A stretch of DNA of 64,000 nt. Source: Ailurus styani (Eukaryota > Chordata > Mammalia > Carnivora > Ailuridae). The notes beneath the pieces were generated by a model. It was not told where the DNA came from and did no database searches. It saw nothing but the letters and a program-made list of their open reading frames with translations. Within the stretch, counting starts at the first letter, position 1. Every line of letters begins with the position of its first letter. The translations under genes were made by a program, and so were the position numbers. Location of the stretch: positions 2,107,128 to 2,171,127 of the forward strand of contig LNAC01000109.1 in assembly GCA_002007465.1 (NCBI GenBank), read 5' to 3'. This document shows, one piece after another, positions 32,746 to 43,495 of this stretch.

Positions 32746-33919
32746 CTGTAAAAGCTAATCCCACAAAGTAATAGGATACAAATCAACACACAAAAATCAG
32801 TTGTCTTTCTATACACTAGCAACAAATGGTGCAAAAAGGACATTCAAAGAACAATTCTATTAACCAAGAATATCCAAAAGAAAAACCCTTAGGAACAAAT
32901 TTAACCAAGGAGGTGTAATACTATTTACTAAAAACTACAAAACGTTGCTGAAAGAAATTGAAAAGGATCTAAATATATGGAGAAGTCCAAAAATAGAGCC
33001 ACATATCTACAGTCAATTTATTTTCAACAAAGATGCCAAAGCAGTTCAATGAGTTAAGGAAAGACTTTAAACTTGTGCTGAAATAACCAAGTATCTATAT
33101 GGAAAGAAGTGAACTTGATCCCTTCTACATACGTGCACAAAAATTTTGAGATGCATCCTAGACCCAGAAGTAAAGGACAAAATACAAAGTTTCTAAAAGA
33201 AATTAGGAGAACATCTTTCTAACCTGGTTCTCATGGTTGATAAACATTTATTTTTTTTAAAAAAATATTTTTTTAAAAAAGAAAAATAAATTTAAGTTTT
33301 AAAATAACTTTAAAAAGAAAAAAATTTAGACTTCATCAAAATTTAAAATGTCTCTTCTTTGAAAGACACTGACAAAAAAAAAACCCAAATAGAATAGCCA
33401 CAGATTGGAAGAAAATATTCACAAAATATACATCTGACATACAACTCGAAATGCAAAATATATAAAGAATTTCTACAAATCAATAAAACAACACAATTCA
33501 AAATGCACAAAAGACTTAAAAAGACGTTTCACTGAAGAAAAAGTACATAGTCATAAATACACAGAAATGTGCTCATCATCATTAATCAGGGGGAAAGTGT
33601 AAATTAAAACCACATTCAGATACCGCTATATACCCATAAGAATGGTTAAAATGAAAAAGATTGACAATGCCAAATGTTACAGAGAGTATGGAGCAATTAA
33701 AACACTCATATGTTGTTAGTGGGAGGGTATATTGACAACCACATTTGAAGATAGTTTAATAGTTTCCTAGAGTTAATAATCTAACAAAGATAACGTTAAC
33801 AGTCTAGTACTTATGTCTATTCCTAGGCATATACCCAAGAGAATGAAAAACATATACCCACACAAAGACTTGAAAATAAATGTTCATTGCAGCTTTATTC
33901 ACAATAACCCTAAACTGTA

Positions 33920-34149
33920 GGGGCATCCGGGTGGCTCAGTCAGTTGGGTGTCCTATACTTGATTCTGTCTCAGGTCATGAGCCAGAGTCATGAGATCCAG
34001 CTCCACTGGGGCTCCGAGTTCAGCGTGGAGTCTACTTGTGATTCTCTCTTCCTCTTTACCCTTCCTGTTTGTGCTCTCTCTTTCTCTCTCTCTCTAAAAT
34101 AAATAAATAAACCTTTTAAAATAAATAAATATACAAATAAACAAACAAC
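33920..34149 (+). mobile_element. CAN-SINE in old L1 3' region
   Basis: 'ggggcatccgggtggctcag' head, body 'ctccactggggctccgagtt', CT run and a long AAAT/CAAA tail. 'ccctaaactgta' and 'ccccaaactgta' flank it as target duplication with one change. Confidence 0.92.
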
Positions 34150-34521
34150 CCCAAACTGTAAACAACCCAAATGCCCATCCACAAGAAAATAGATGAAGAA
34201 CCTATGGCATATTCATCCAGTGGGTTAGAACTTTGAACAATGTACAAACTGCATCTTGGATGAATCTCAAAAATACTATCTTGAGTCTAAGAAGCTGGAC
34301 CCCCCCCAAAGTATATACATGCTCTATAATTCCACTTATGTAAAATACTGGAATTGGCCAGACCAACCTATGGTGATAGAAATCAGATCAGTGGCTACTT
34401 TGAGGGGAGGGGGCATTGGGAAGGGGCACAGGAAACTTGCAGGGGTGATGGAAATGTGCTGTGTGTTGATATGCATTTGTCAAAACTGACTGAATGGTAC
34501 ACTTTTAAGATTTGATCATTT

Positions 34522-34720
34522 TTTTAAAGATTTTATTTATTTATTTGACACACAGAGAGAGATTACAAGTAGGCAAAGAGGCAGGCAGAGAGACAAGGAG
34601 AGGAGGAAGCAGGCTCCCTGCTGAGCAGAGAGCCCGATGCGGGCCTCGATCCCAGGACGCTGAGATCATGACACTGAGCCGAAAGCAGAGGCTTTAACCG
34701 ACTGAGCCACCCAGGCGCCC
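34522..34720 (-). mobile_element. Mustelid-type CAN-SINE with perfect 15-bp TSD
   Basis: 'aagatttgatcattt' stands at 34,507-34,521 and 34,721-34,735. The body is very close to the SINE at 29,574, sharing 'gagagcccgatgcgggcctc', so both belong to the same young subfamily. Confidence 0.96.
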
Positions 34721-34775
34721 AAGATTTGATCATTTCACTGTAGGTAAATTACACCACAATGAAAAATAAATTTTT

Positions 34776-34956
34776 CAAAGATTTTATTTATTCATTTGTC
34801 AGAGAAAGAGAGAGAGAGAGAGAGCACAAGCAGGGAGAGGGAAAAGCAAGCTCCCCACTAAGCAAGGAGCCCGATGAGGGACTCGATCCCAGGACCCTGG
34901 GATCATGACCTGAGCCAAAGGCAGACACTTAACTGACTGAGCCCCCCAGGTGTCCT
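34776..34956 (-). mobile_element. CAN-SINE, first of two at one target
   Basis: Complement of tail 'caaagattttatttattcat' to head 'gagccccccaggtgtcct'. Flanked by 'gaaaaataaattttt' (34,761-34,775) and 'gaaaaatacattttt' (34,957-34,971). Confidence 0.92.
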
Positions 34957-34971
34957 GAAAAATACATTTTT

Positions 34972-35157
34972 TAAAAGATGTATTTACTTATTTCAGAGAC
35001 ACAAGCAGGAGGGGCAGTGGGAGAGAGAGAGAATCCCAAGCAGACTCCACACTGAACGCAGAGCCTGACTTGGGGCTCAATATCATGACCTTGAAATCAT
35101 GACCTGAACCAAAATGAAGAGTCAGACGCTTAACCAACTGCACCACCCAGGTGCCCT
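34972..35157 (-). mobile_element. CAN-SINE, second of two at one target
   Basis: An older-looking subtype with 'aatcatgacctgaaccaaaa' and 'gagtcagacgcttaaccaac'. Its flanks 'gaaaaatacattttt' (34,957-34,971 and 35,158-35,172) repeat the target duplication of the neighbouring SINE. Confidence 0.9.
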
Positions 35158-35172
35158 GAAAAATACATTTTT

Positions 35173-35590
35173 AAACAGACTTGATGATACCAAGTGTCAA
35201 CGAGCACTTAGAGCTTTTATACACTGCCAATGAAAACATGCGATGAGGTAGTTACTCTGGAAAACAGTTTCTCACAAAGTTGAACATGAACTTGCTGTGT
35301 GACCCTATGGTTCCATTTCTAAGTGACACCCAAGAAAAATGGAAACCTATGTCTACACAGAGGCTTTTACACATATGTTCATAACAGCTTTCTTCATAAC
35401 CGCCAAGCACTGGAAATTTCCCTGATATTCAACAGCCCACAGATGAATGAAAAAACACTGCGGAATACTACTCAGCCATGAAAAGGAGGGGATTACTAAT
35501 ACAACATGGTGAATCTCAAAAGCATGCTGAGTAAGAGAAGACATACTCTATGATTCTCTGTATAGGAAACTCTGGAAAAAGACAAAAGGG
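35173..35590 (+). mobile_element. Old L1 3' fragment
   Basis: 'tactctggaaaacagtttct', 'aataccaagtgtcaacgagc'-like wording and 'atggtgaatctcaaaagcat' follow the end of L1 ORF2 and the 3' UTR in sense. No frame. Nearby 35,591-35,847 holds only decayed, unassigned sequence. Confidence 0.6.
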
Positions 35591-35861
35591 GTCCATAGTG
35601 GACCTTCTCAGATCCTCCATTAAGGCTCCTACAGGTGCCTAAGACCTTGGACCCAATCTCCCACCCCCAGCCACCCCCTGGATGTGAGGGCCTTGAGAGT
35701 AAAGAGCGGTATTGCCTACACATTCATCCAACCTCTCATTCAACAAACATCTATGATTTCCTCTGCACTAAGCCGCTTCCTATTAAGTAAACAGGAAGCA
35801 GACCCTTCTCCCCATCCCCCCCAAAAGGATATTAATAAAATAATAAAAAATTGTGACTTGA

Positions 35862-36148
35862 GGGGCACCTGGGTGGCTCAGTTGGTTAAGCATCTGCCTT
35901 CGACTCAGGTCACAATCCTGGGGTCCTGGGATCCAGCCCTGAATTGGGCTCCCTGCTCAGTGGGGAGTCTGCTTCTCCCTCTCCCTCTGCCCCTCTCCCC
36001 CTCACTGTGCTCTCTCTCTCTCTCTCTCTCTCAATAAATACAATCTTTTAAAAAAAGATTCTCTCCCTCTTCCTCTGCCCCTCCCCCTGTGTGCTCTCTC
36101 GCTCTCTGTCTAAAAAAAAATTAAATTAAATAAATAAAAATATTTTCC
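35862..36148 (+). mobile_element. CAN-SINE with duplicated CT-rich body
   Basis: Head 'ggggcacctgggtggctcag' and a CT body are followed by a tail and then a second CT body, 'ctctccctcttcctctgccc' from 36,060, with its own A-rich tail. 'aaattgtgacttga' (35,848-35,861) and 'aaattgtgatttga' (36,149-36,162) frame the whole, so both bodies arrived as one insertion or were duplicated inside it. Confidence 0.9.
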
Positions 36149-36162
36149 AAATTGTGATTTGA

Positions 36163-36387
36163 AGGTGATGAAACAGAGAGTGGTAATGGGGTGTGGCGAT
36201 CAGCTCTAGGGAAGGTCCAACGGGGCTCCTCGGAAGAGGTGACATTTAGGCCAGGGACAAGGAGGAGGAGCTCCAGGGTGGGGCTGCCTCCCTGTGACTT
36301 CCTGAGAGCCAACCACCGGTTCAAGGCGCTTGATAAATATTTAGGAATGCAAAGATGCCTTAAATTAATTAATAAATCAGCATTTGT
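36163..36387. mobile_element. Possible L2-like ancient fragment
   Basis: 'ggaagaggtgacatttaggc' followed by 'cagggacaaggaggagga' resembles the ancient repeat wording seen also at 42,560 and 44,560. Low confidence. Confidence 0.35.
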
Positions 36388-36590
36388 GGGGCACATGGGT
36401 GGTTCAGTCGTTAAGCATCTGCCTTTGGCTTGGGTCATGATCCCAGGGTCCTAGGATCGAGCCCCGCATCGGGCTCCCTGCTCAGCAGGAAGCCTGTTTC
36501 TCCCTCTTCCTCTCTCCCTGCTTGTGTTCCCTCTCTCACTGTGTCTCTCTCTGTCAAAAAATAAATAAATAAAATCTTTAAAAATAAATA
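36388..36590 (+). mobile_element. CAN-SINE at the edge of the SINE-rich part
   Basis: 'ggggcacatgggtggttcag' head, CT body and AAAT tail. 'aataaatcagcatttgt' (36,371-36,387) and 'aataaatgagcacttgt' (36,591-36,607) are the target duplication. No further SINE occurs for 17 kb. Confidence 0.93.
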
Positions 36591-36609
36591 AATAAATGAG
36601 CACTTGTGC

Positions 36610-36925
36610 AGTGTATCAGTCAGGGTGCTGCAGAGAAACAGAACCAATGGAAACAGGCAGGGACAGAGACAGAGTGATTTTAAGGTGTTGACTTGATTGC
36701 CCCAGGCAACAGCCCCCAGGCAGTGGATAAGAGCCCAGCTTCCCCAGGACTGCCCTACAGTTCGAGGTATATAAAAGCAGAAAATCATTTCTTCAGTTGC
36801 ATTAGCCACATTTCTAGTACTTGGTAGCCCACAGGCGGCCAGGGGCTACCGTACCGTACGATGCAGATTGAGAACATTCCTGTCGTCCATAGAAGATTCT
36901 GTCCGGCAGTGCTGTCAGAGGGTCC
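36610..36925. mobile_element. Ancient DNA-transposon-like remnants
   Basis: 'tatcagtcagggtgctgcag' followed by 'agaaacagaaccaatgg' begins a well-known ancient mammalian repeat. From 36,798, 'gcattagccacatttctagt' and 'agattctgtccggcagtgct' resemble a hAT-type non-autonomous element in reverse. Family names are not secure. Confidence 0.45.
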
Positions 36926-38164
36926 CCAGGGGGGAGTGAGCCCCAGTGTCTCTGCTCATTAGCACACCTTTTGTCGGCTTTTCTCCTCTCCCTCTCCCTG
37001 TCTCCCTCTTCCCACGACCCTACCTGTGTTTCCTGGGCTTTCCTCCCAAACAAAAGACCTGCACCCAAGTCATTGCCTCATTGTCTCAAGGTCTGCTTTC
37101 AGGAGAACCTAAATCAATGTGGCAGGTGACATCAGTATGAGGGTGACAGCCCCCACTCCCTGAGAGCCCCTGAACAAGCTGAGGTCATTCATGTCCCTGA
37201 GCCCTGTGCCACCCGCACCTCTCCAAAGGTGACATTTGGAGGGACATGCAGAGGCCACCAGACAGGATGGTCAATAGCTCTGCAGTTGGGCACTGGGGCA
37301 GATGTGGGGATCACAGGGATTTGGGACAATGCAAGCTTCAGGCAGAAGGGGCTGGCACCTCCCTGCCAGGGCTCTTTTTCAGAGCCCCAGGCCCTGTTCT
37401 GGGGGGCAAATGCAGTGAGCAGCTGGTTTCCTTCCCTGGTGAGCAGCTCTCATCTGGCTAAAAGGCACATGGTTCTGGAAGCCCCGAGGAGGCTGCTTCA
37501 CAGAGGGAGGAGCCGGCACAGTGACAGGGAGTAGGAGGACATTCTGGGACGAGGGGTTCCAACCATCTCACCCTTCGACCCCACATTCCCTTTGCTCCCC
37601 TGAGTCTTCCCGAGCAGGGCTGGACAGGGTGGCAGTTGGAGAGCTCATGAGCATTGTCCCCAGGGCTCTGTCAAAATTAAATTAACATTTTTTCCATTTC
37701 CCCTTTATTGCAAACATATTGAATGCTGTTGTTCAGACTCCATTTCTCCACTGGCTTCTCCACCCCCTGGTTTCTCGGGCCTGGGCTTCTAGAGCAGGGC
37801 TGAAGTAGGGTGGGGAGGCAGGTCTTATGCCCCTCCTCCCCAACTTTACCCGCAAAGGCCCTGGTACCCCAGAGCTTGCGCCAAGGGCCAGCCCAGACAA
37901 GGCCCATGGTCCCCTAACCACCCACCCCTTTGCTCCATTGGCTGCCAGCCCTCCTAGCTCCCAGGCACCCACCCCTCTCTGCCCTTCTCCCATGGGGCTA
38001 GATGTCCCAGAGGAGAATAAGTTCCCACACCCACCAGCCATCAGCCTCTGGCAAAGATACTCAGGACACAGACCTGCCGGGGGCCCGATCCGGGAGCACA
38101 GGGGGCTCAGGTCCCATCATCTCAGCAGGGATCCCAGAGAGAGGACTAAGTTCTTCCTGGAATC
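36926..38164. other. GC-rich unique sequence, no gene recognised
   Basis: Several open frames of 80-120 codons on both strands (for example 37,229-37,534 and 37,827-38,189), all without a known domain. Composition changes here from the AT-rich L1 province to GC-rich DNA that continues to the end. Confidence 0.45.
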
Positions 38165-38830
38165 CTGCATTCGCTCGTTCTTTCAGTAAGTGCATATTGG
38201 CCACTCCCTGGACCCCAGGCCCTTGGAGAGACCCAGAAGGTTCGGGCACACCCTTGCTCTTGGAGTCGGCACTCCAGTGGGGGGCCACAGTGAGGTGGTG
38301 CTAGTTCAGAGCATGGTAAGTGCAGAGTGCCGCCGAGCACAGACACAAGCCGGAGGGGACTCCTGCCTTGGGCCGGCAGTTTGTCCAGACCAGAAAGGGA
38401 ACAGGTATTCCAGGCAGGACGAATGAGCTGTAAAAGATTAGAAGGAAGAATCGGAGCAGCGTGGTTGGGGGTGATGAGTGTGGGGAGGTGGGGGTACTGG
38501 GCTGGGCCAGGCTGGAGGGGCCGTCAAGGAAGTGGCCACAGAGAGCCCTGCAGCAGGGAGCCACTGAAGGCTGTTGAGCTGGGGAGTGGCAGCCGTAGGT
38601 TTGCACTCAAAGAGGTCCCCCTGGCTCCCCGTGGAGGGCCTTGGAGGGGCAGAGACCAGTAATGGAGACGTTGTGATAGACTGGGCCAGAAAGGATGAGC
38701 TCGGAATGAAGGCAAGGGCAGGGGCCAGAGAAAAAAGTTGGGGGAGCACATAAATTGGCCTTGGTCAACCAAAAGGACCAAGGGTGGGGGCGAGGGAAAG
38801 GGAAGAGTCACTGCCTAGGAATCAGGTAAG
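38165..38830. mobile_element. Long L2-like ancient repeat
   Basis: 'caggtattccaggcaggacg', 'agggagccactgaaggctgt' and 'gagctggggagtggcagccg' occur in the order seen in a long ancient mammalian repeat whose start resembles the L2 3' end in reverse ('tcgttctttcagtaagtgca'). It explains the overlapping frames here. The family is uncertain. Confidence 0.5.
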
Positions 38831-39980
38831 TAGTAGTGCCCTTCGCAGAATGGGGGAGCCTTGGGGAGGGGCAGGCTTGGGGGAGCCCAGCAGCTGAATG
38901 GGCGGGCTAGTGGGTCACCCCCCCACCCCCCATCAGGCACATCCATCTGGTTCTGGACCTGCTGGTCTGGAGCCCTGGGGAGGGCTGGGCTGGCGATCCG
39001 ATGGGGAGGACGGGGCAGTCATCCATTCCAGTGTCTGGTATCAGGCTGCTGGCCCAGGAAGAAGACAGTCAGAGAAGAGGGTCCTAGTGGGCCACCAGCA
39101 TGAGGATGAGCTCAGAGGGAGGCTCTGGGGGTGGCAGGAAGAGGCCAGGACGTGCAAGGGCTTCATGGCAGGTGAGGTTGGCCAGGCAGTCGGTGGGGGG
39201 GAGGGGGGGTGGCGTGGGGAGGAGCAGGGGTACTTAGCTACAAAAGCTCCAACATCCATCCTCAGTCCGTGAAGGGACTGGGGCCGGAAGCCAAACCGGA
39301 CAGGGTTCCGGAGGGAGTGGGCAGTAACGAAGCAGGGGATGGAAAGTGCGGACAACTCTGGGAAGAAACTTGACTGTGGACAGAGGGAGAAATCTGCAGG
39401 GAGCAGGGAGGGTGGGTCTATGCGGCATCAAGAGGAACTTTTCTCATTGTAGGATAAGGGCAATTTGAGCGTGGTGTCGTGCTCAGGGTGGGAAGGGTGT
39501 GCAGCCACGGAAGAGCAGGGGGGTCGCTGGGGTGAGGTCCCTGTATCCAGAGGACCTCTGTCATTCAGGGGACAGTGTCTGGATCAGTGAGCGAGCAGGT
39601 ACAGAAGGCTCCAGCATCACGCGGGCCCCCTTCGTGTTGGGGACCGAAGGGAGGGGCAGGCCAGCTGGGCGGGAGGCTCTTGCAAAGTGGGAGGGAGGAG
39701 TCCCCATGGGGTGGCTAAGGTGCTTGGAGTAAGTGGGGGGAATGAAAGAGGAGGTCCCCCACCGCCGACACCCCCAACGCCCCGTCCCCTCTCCGCATCC
39801 AGGAGCACACAGACATGCCGCGGGGCAGAGAGCCCGAGTGTGAGGGGCTGCAAGGGGCAGGCCAGCCGGGCCAGCCAGCTCTAACCCTGACTCCCCGCGT
39901 GACCTGGAGCTGACCTCTCTGCTCTCTCCCACCCTCCCCTTCCCCACCTACACAACGGGGCCTTGGCATCGCGGGGCGCC
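38831..39980. other. GC-rich unique sequence, no gene recognised
   Basis: 39,110-39,180 has L2-like wording ('aggacgtgcaagggcttcat'). The remaining frames on both strands lack domains. A G-run region lies at 39,190-39,212. Confidence 0.4.
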
Positions 39981-40130
39981 ATGTGACATTCCGTGAATCT
40001 TACATTTCAGACGGTGGAATTCCGAGAAGTCAGTCCTCTGATTCCAGGCTGCTAAAATTCTATAACATAATTTCTGTGTTGCCCCCAGGGATGAGTCCAG
40101 CAGACATCTCTCCCCAGCAAATTGCTGTGT
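39981..40130. other. Candidate conserved non-coding element
   Basis: A less GC-rich patch with motif-like words: CATTCC (TEAD type) at 39,997-40,002 and the palindrome GGAATTCC at 40,017-40,024, followed by an AT-rich core 'aaaattctataacataattt' (40,053). It does not resemble a repeat I know. Conservation is inferred only from composition. Confidence 0.3.
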
Positions 40131-40885
40131 CTGCCCATCCCAGCTGCCAGCTCTCCGTCCCTCCCTTCTCCGCATCAACTCTGGGCACGGCCAGCCTCGA
40201 ACACGTCCCAAGTGAGCACTTGGCAGGCGGGGGCCGTGATTCATGCCCCTCCAGCAGGCTTCGTGGCTAGCCCGCCCGCCAGAGTATGCAAGACATTCTT
40301 GGCCTTGCCGTGCGCTCGGGATTAGCAGGGCGGGGGTGGCTGGGGCAGGGGGAGGCAGACTGTGTTCTCCGTCCTCAGCGAAGCAGGGGGCATCCAGGCA
40401 CGAGCATGTCTGAAGTGGCCGCCAAGCTGGCCAGGGAGGGAACATCGCCCCATAAACCAAGGCCACGTCTGGGACCCAGACAGCGGAGCTGGGGCGGGAC
40501 ATTCGAGGAAGTCTGCCACCTGCTCCGTGTCCAGGGAATGAAGCAGGGCCAGGAGTCTGGAGCAAGCCAGGCTGCTCATCCCAACACCCTATTTCCCCCC
40601 ACGAGCCCCTTCCTGCCCCCCAAGTCCCTTCTTCCTTCCCTGCGGTAGCCTGGCCCACTCCCTCTCAGCCCCCAGATCCCGTGCTGAGAGCATGAAGCCT
40701 ATTCCTATCTAGTCGAGGGGCAGAGAACATAAGCTGCCTCCCATCTCTCTCTGTGCCCACTCCAGGTCCCCCACATACCTCCCTGCAGGGCTGTGCCTCC
40801 ACCCTCAGACCATCATTTCAGAGCAAGATGATGTCTCCCTAAAACCAGACCTCCCAAGTTAGGGCAGAGTCGCACACGGGCACGG
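40131..40885. other. GC-rich unique sequence, no gene recognised
   Basis: The longest minus-strand frame, 39,948-40,658 (236 codons), covers most of it but shows no domain or homology I recognise and is matched by long frames on the other strand. Confidence 0.4.
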
Positions 40886-40886
40886 G

Positions 40887-40920
<34 letters not shown>

Positions 40921-40938
40921 CACACACACACGCACACC
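40886..40938. repeat. (CA)n microsatellite with CG interruptions
   Basis: CA repeats of about 26 units, interrupted by 'cacgca' twice. Confidence 0.95.
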
Positions 40939-41689
40939 AGTGCACACGCACTTTGAGACCAGCATCCTAGCACAAGGTCCCGCCACCCTCAGACCATCAT
41001 CTCAGACCAGGGCTGTGATCCAGGACCGTGCACAGCCCAGGGGTGGGAGACAAAGGATGCTGTCATTTCCCCCACCCACCCATGGGTTCACTTGGTCCGC
41101 AGAAGACTCTCTGTGGGGAGACAGGTATAAATAGTCCCCAGGGCTTCCTCGAAAGTATGTTCTCTCCCCAGGCTCTGGCTAAGCACTCAGCCAAGGCTTC
41201 CCTGGAAAGGGCAACACCAGAGACCCACGTTGACCCAGAAGTGGCCATGCCCTCCTGGTGCCCTGGGACCGATGGGGAAGCCAGACCCCACTCCATGGGG
41301 CAGACCTGGGCCCTGGAGAGTCTGAAGGTCTGAAAGCCACACCTGGGAGCCAGGGATGCATGGCAGCCAGGAGGGGGGCTAGGGAGGCCGTCTCCAGCCT
41401 CTGGGGGAAGACAGGGCGAGTCAGGGCTGGGAGGCCCAAGGTTTGGGCACAAGGCCCCAGGGGGCACAGTTGCACTGGCCAGAGTCTCCGGACCCAGGTG
41501 ACACAAGCAGGTGGGCTCAGGAGCCATGTGCACAGGTGCACAGGTGGGCAAACAGCCACCTGACAGCCCAGGGGTGGGTGGAATTGACCTCAAGTTCAGT
41601 GAAAGGGTTTGCTCATAGAAGTGGGTGGTATTCCTCTAATTCGGCCTCGTCTTCTGTCCCCCAAGACTGGGAGCCAAAGGACTGGGTCT
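40939..41689. other. GC-rich unique sequence, no gene recognised
   Basis: It includes the 176-codon minus frame 41,063-41,593, which overlaps long frames on the plus strand and has a proline/serine-rich composition expected from GC-rich non-coding DNA. Confidence 0.4.
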
Positions 41690-41835
41690 AAATCCGGGCT
41701 GGGCCATCTCTCAGCTAGAAGGGCTTGGAGAAGATCCCTAATCTCTCTGAGCCTGACTTTGCTCATCTGTAGAATGGGAGTGGGACTAAAACATGAGCCA
41801 TCAGAGAATGACATGGGTCTGGAAAGGACCCCACA
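41690..41835 (+). mobile_element. MIR, plus strand
   Basis: 'aaatccgggctgggccatct', 'gatccctaatctctctgagc' and 'tttgctcatctgtagaatgg' follow the MIR consensus over about 140 bases. Confidence 0.85.
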
Positions 41836-43414
41836 CCACTACAGGATGGCCGTCCTCATGGCCACAGTTCTATTCTATCGTCTCCTCTGAGAAGCCCCTC
41901 AGGGGTGCTCAGCTCCGGGTGGGGGGCAGCCCGAACCAGAGACCCCGAGCTCCAGGCCTGGAGCCCCTGCTCTGTCCCTGGCAGCACCCGAGTGCGGACA
42001 AAGAAGGGACCGGAGCCCAGCGGGACTCAGCATGCTTCCAGCTCGGTTCATTCCTGACGTTAAGTACTGAGACCTCTCCCCACGGGGGCACCCGGCCAAG
42101 CCCCTCAGAGACTGGGCCAGATCCGGAGGACAGCTTGGCCAGACCAGGGATGGAGCTGACTCCCCGTTCAGTCCTTAAAAGTCCACCGGCCTGAGCTTCC
42201 CTCCCACGGAGGAGGGGGCCTGGGCAGGGGCTGCATTCCTGGCATGCCATGGAGGGGGGAGCCTGTCGGAGGTCTCCCCAGAAAACTCCTGGCTCCAGGC
42301 CGGATCCTGGGAAGAGGCCACAGCACCAGGACCTAGAGCGGCCCGGCTGCTTGTTGCCTGGCAACTCGGAGCTGTGCTGAGCACGCCTGACAGAGCCAGC
42401 AAGATTTGGGGGGCCAGGGGTGCGCTTAGGACGGGGCTCCATAAAAGGGAGGGAGACACTGAAGGGAAGGGGTTTAATGAAGGGGGAGGGGGCTCAGTGA
42501 GCAGGGCAGGGCTCACTAGAGGTGTGGGGCAGTGGGCAGCTCCCTCTGGCAGCCCACGGAAGTCTATCTGGAGGAGGAAGCATGACCCTCAAGCTGGGTT
42601 TGAAGGAGAAGCAGGCCAAATAAAATGCCTGGCCATGGGGAGTGGAGGGGCCATCCGGGGGCAGGTGTGTGGCAGGGAGAAGGACAAGGTGGGGCTGCAG
42701 AAATGGGTGGGCACCGCCCCCCTTAGCCTGGTGAGGGATGCCAAGGGGGTAGGGCTGCATCTTAGAAGTAACAAGGACTAGACAGAGCTGTATAGGTAGG
42801 GGAGGGGCTGCCTGCAGTTGACATTCTCCCTGAGGAGCAAGAGAAGGACGAAGGGTCTCTGGATGCTATTTACCCCGTGGTTGCCCCTCTGCCTCCAAAG
42901 GCTGAGGAAACTTCTGATCTCTGCCCATCATCCCCCAAACACACGCGGTTCGTCCATAGAGGACGTGATATAAGAGGGAGTTAGAGGCAGGGTGGTTCAT
43001 GAAATCGTCCTCAGACTCTGTCCAAGGTGAAGGGCGAGACAGGCTCCCAGGCCCCAAGTCCCATAAACCCAGGGGGGCTATGGATCATGGGGCATCATAG
43101 CTAGACCCGTTCCTTCTGCCTCCTTCTGACCCTACCCCACCCCAGGAATGCAAGTGGCCCTGGAAATACTGTTCAGGTACAAACCCTTCTTCGGGAGATA
43201 CCCTGAGGGGCAGGGAAGGAGCAGGCCAACTGACGAGAGGCCAGGGCGTGGGGGCATGGAGAGACCCCTCCTGGTCACCGAGTGGCTCTGGTTCCTGGGG
43301 AGGGACAGGCTAGACCAAAGCTCTCTTCCCCATGGCCCAAAGGGAGAGTGACAGATGGAAGGAAGAGAGACTGCAGAGCGAGGAAGGGGCAGAGGAGAGC
43401 CCTAGACCAAGGTC
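41836..43414. other. GC-rich unique sequence with an L2-like patch
   Basis: 42,570-42,680 reads 'ctggaggaggaagcatgacc' and 'ctcaagctgggtttgaagga', wording of the L2-like ancient repeat. The rest is unrecognised. Minus frame 41,909-42,442 (177 codons) shows no domain. Confidence 0.4.
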
Positions 43415-43495
43415 CCAAGGCCTGGGTTCTATACCCTGCTCTGCTACCAGGCCTCAGTTGTCCCATCTGTAAAATGGACAGGCTGTCCCAATGGC
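43415..43495 (+). mobile_element. MIR fragment, plus strand
   Basis: 'gcctgggttctataccctgc' then 'cagttgtcccatctgtaaaa' followed by 'tggacagg' is the MIR core. Confidence 0.75.

Larger units (their letters stand above)
32243..34775 (+). mobile_element. Old L1 ORF2, 3' part, and 3' UTR
   Basis: It continues the host L1 after the young insertion ('ggaatttggcagcatattaa'). Reverse-transcriptase and C-terminal words follow ('tttgacaaaattcaataccc', 'caatgccaaatgttacagag'), then a 3' UTR ending 'ttacaccacaatgaaaaata'. It is interrupted by SINEs at 33,920 and 34,522 and a (CA)n at 32,720. Decayed throughout. Confidence 0.72.

Noticed and set aside
39948..40658. 236-codon open frame, minus strand
   Set aside because: No recognisable domain, competing frames on the plus strand, and composition typical of GC-rich non-coding DNA with few stops.
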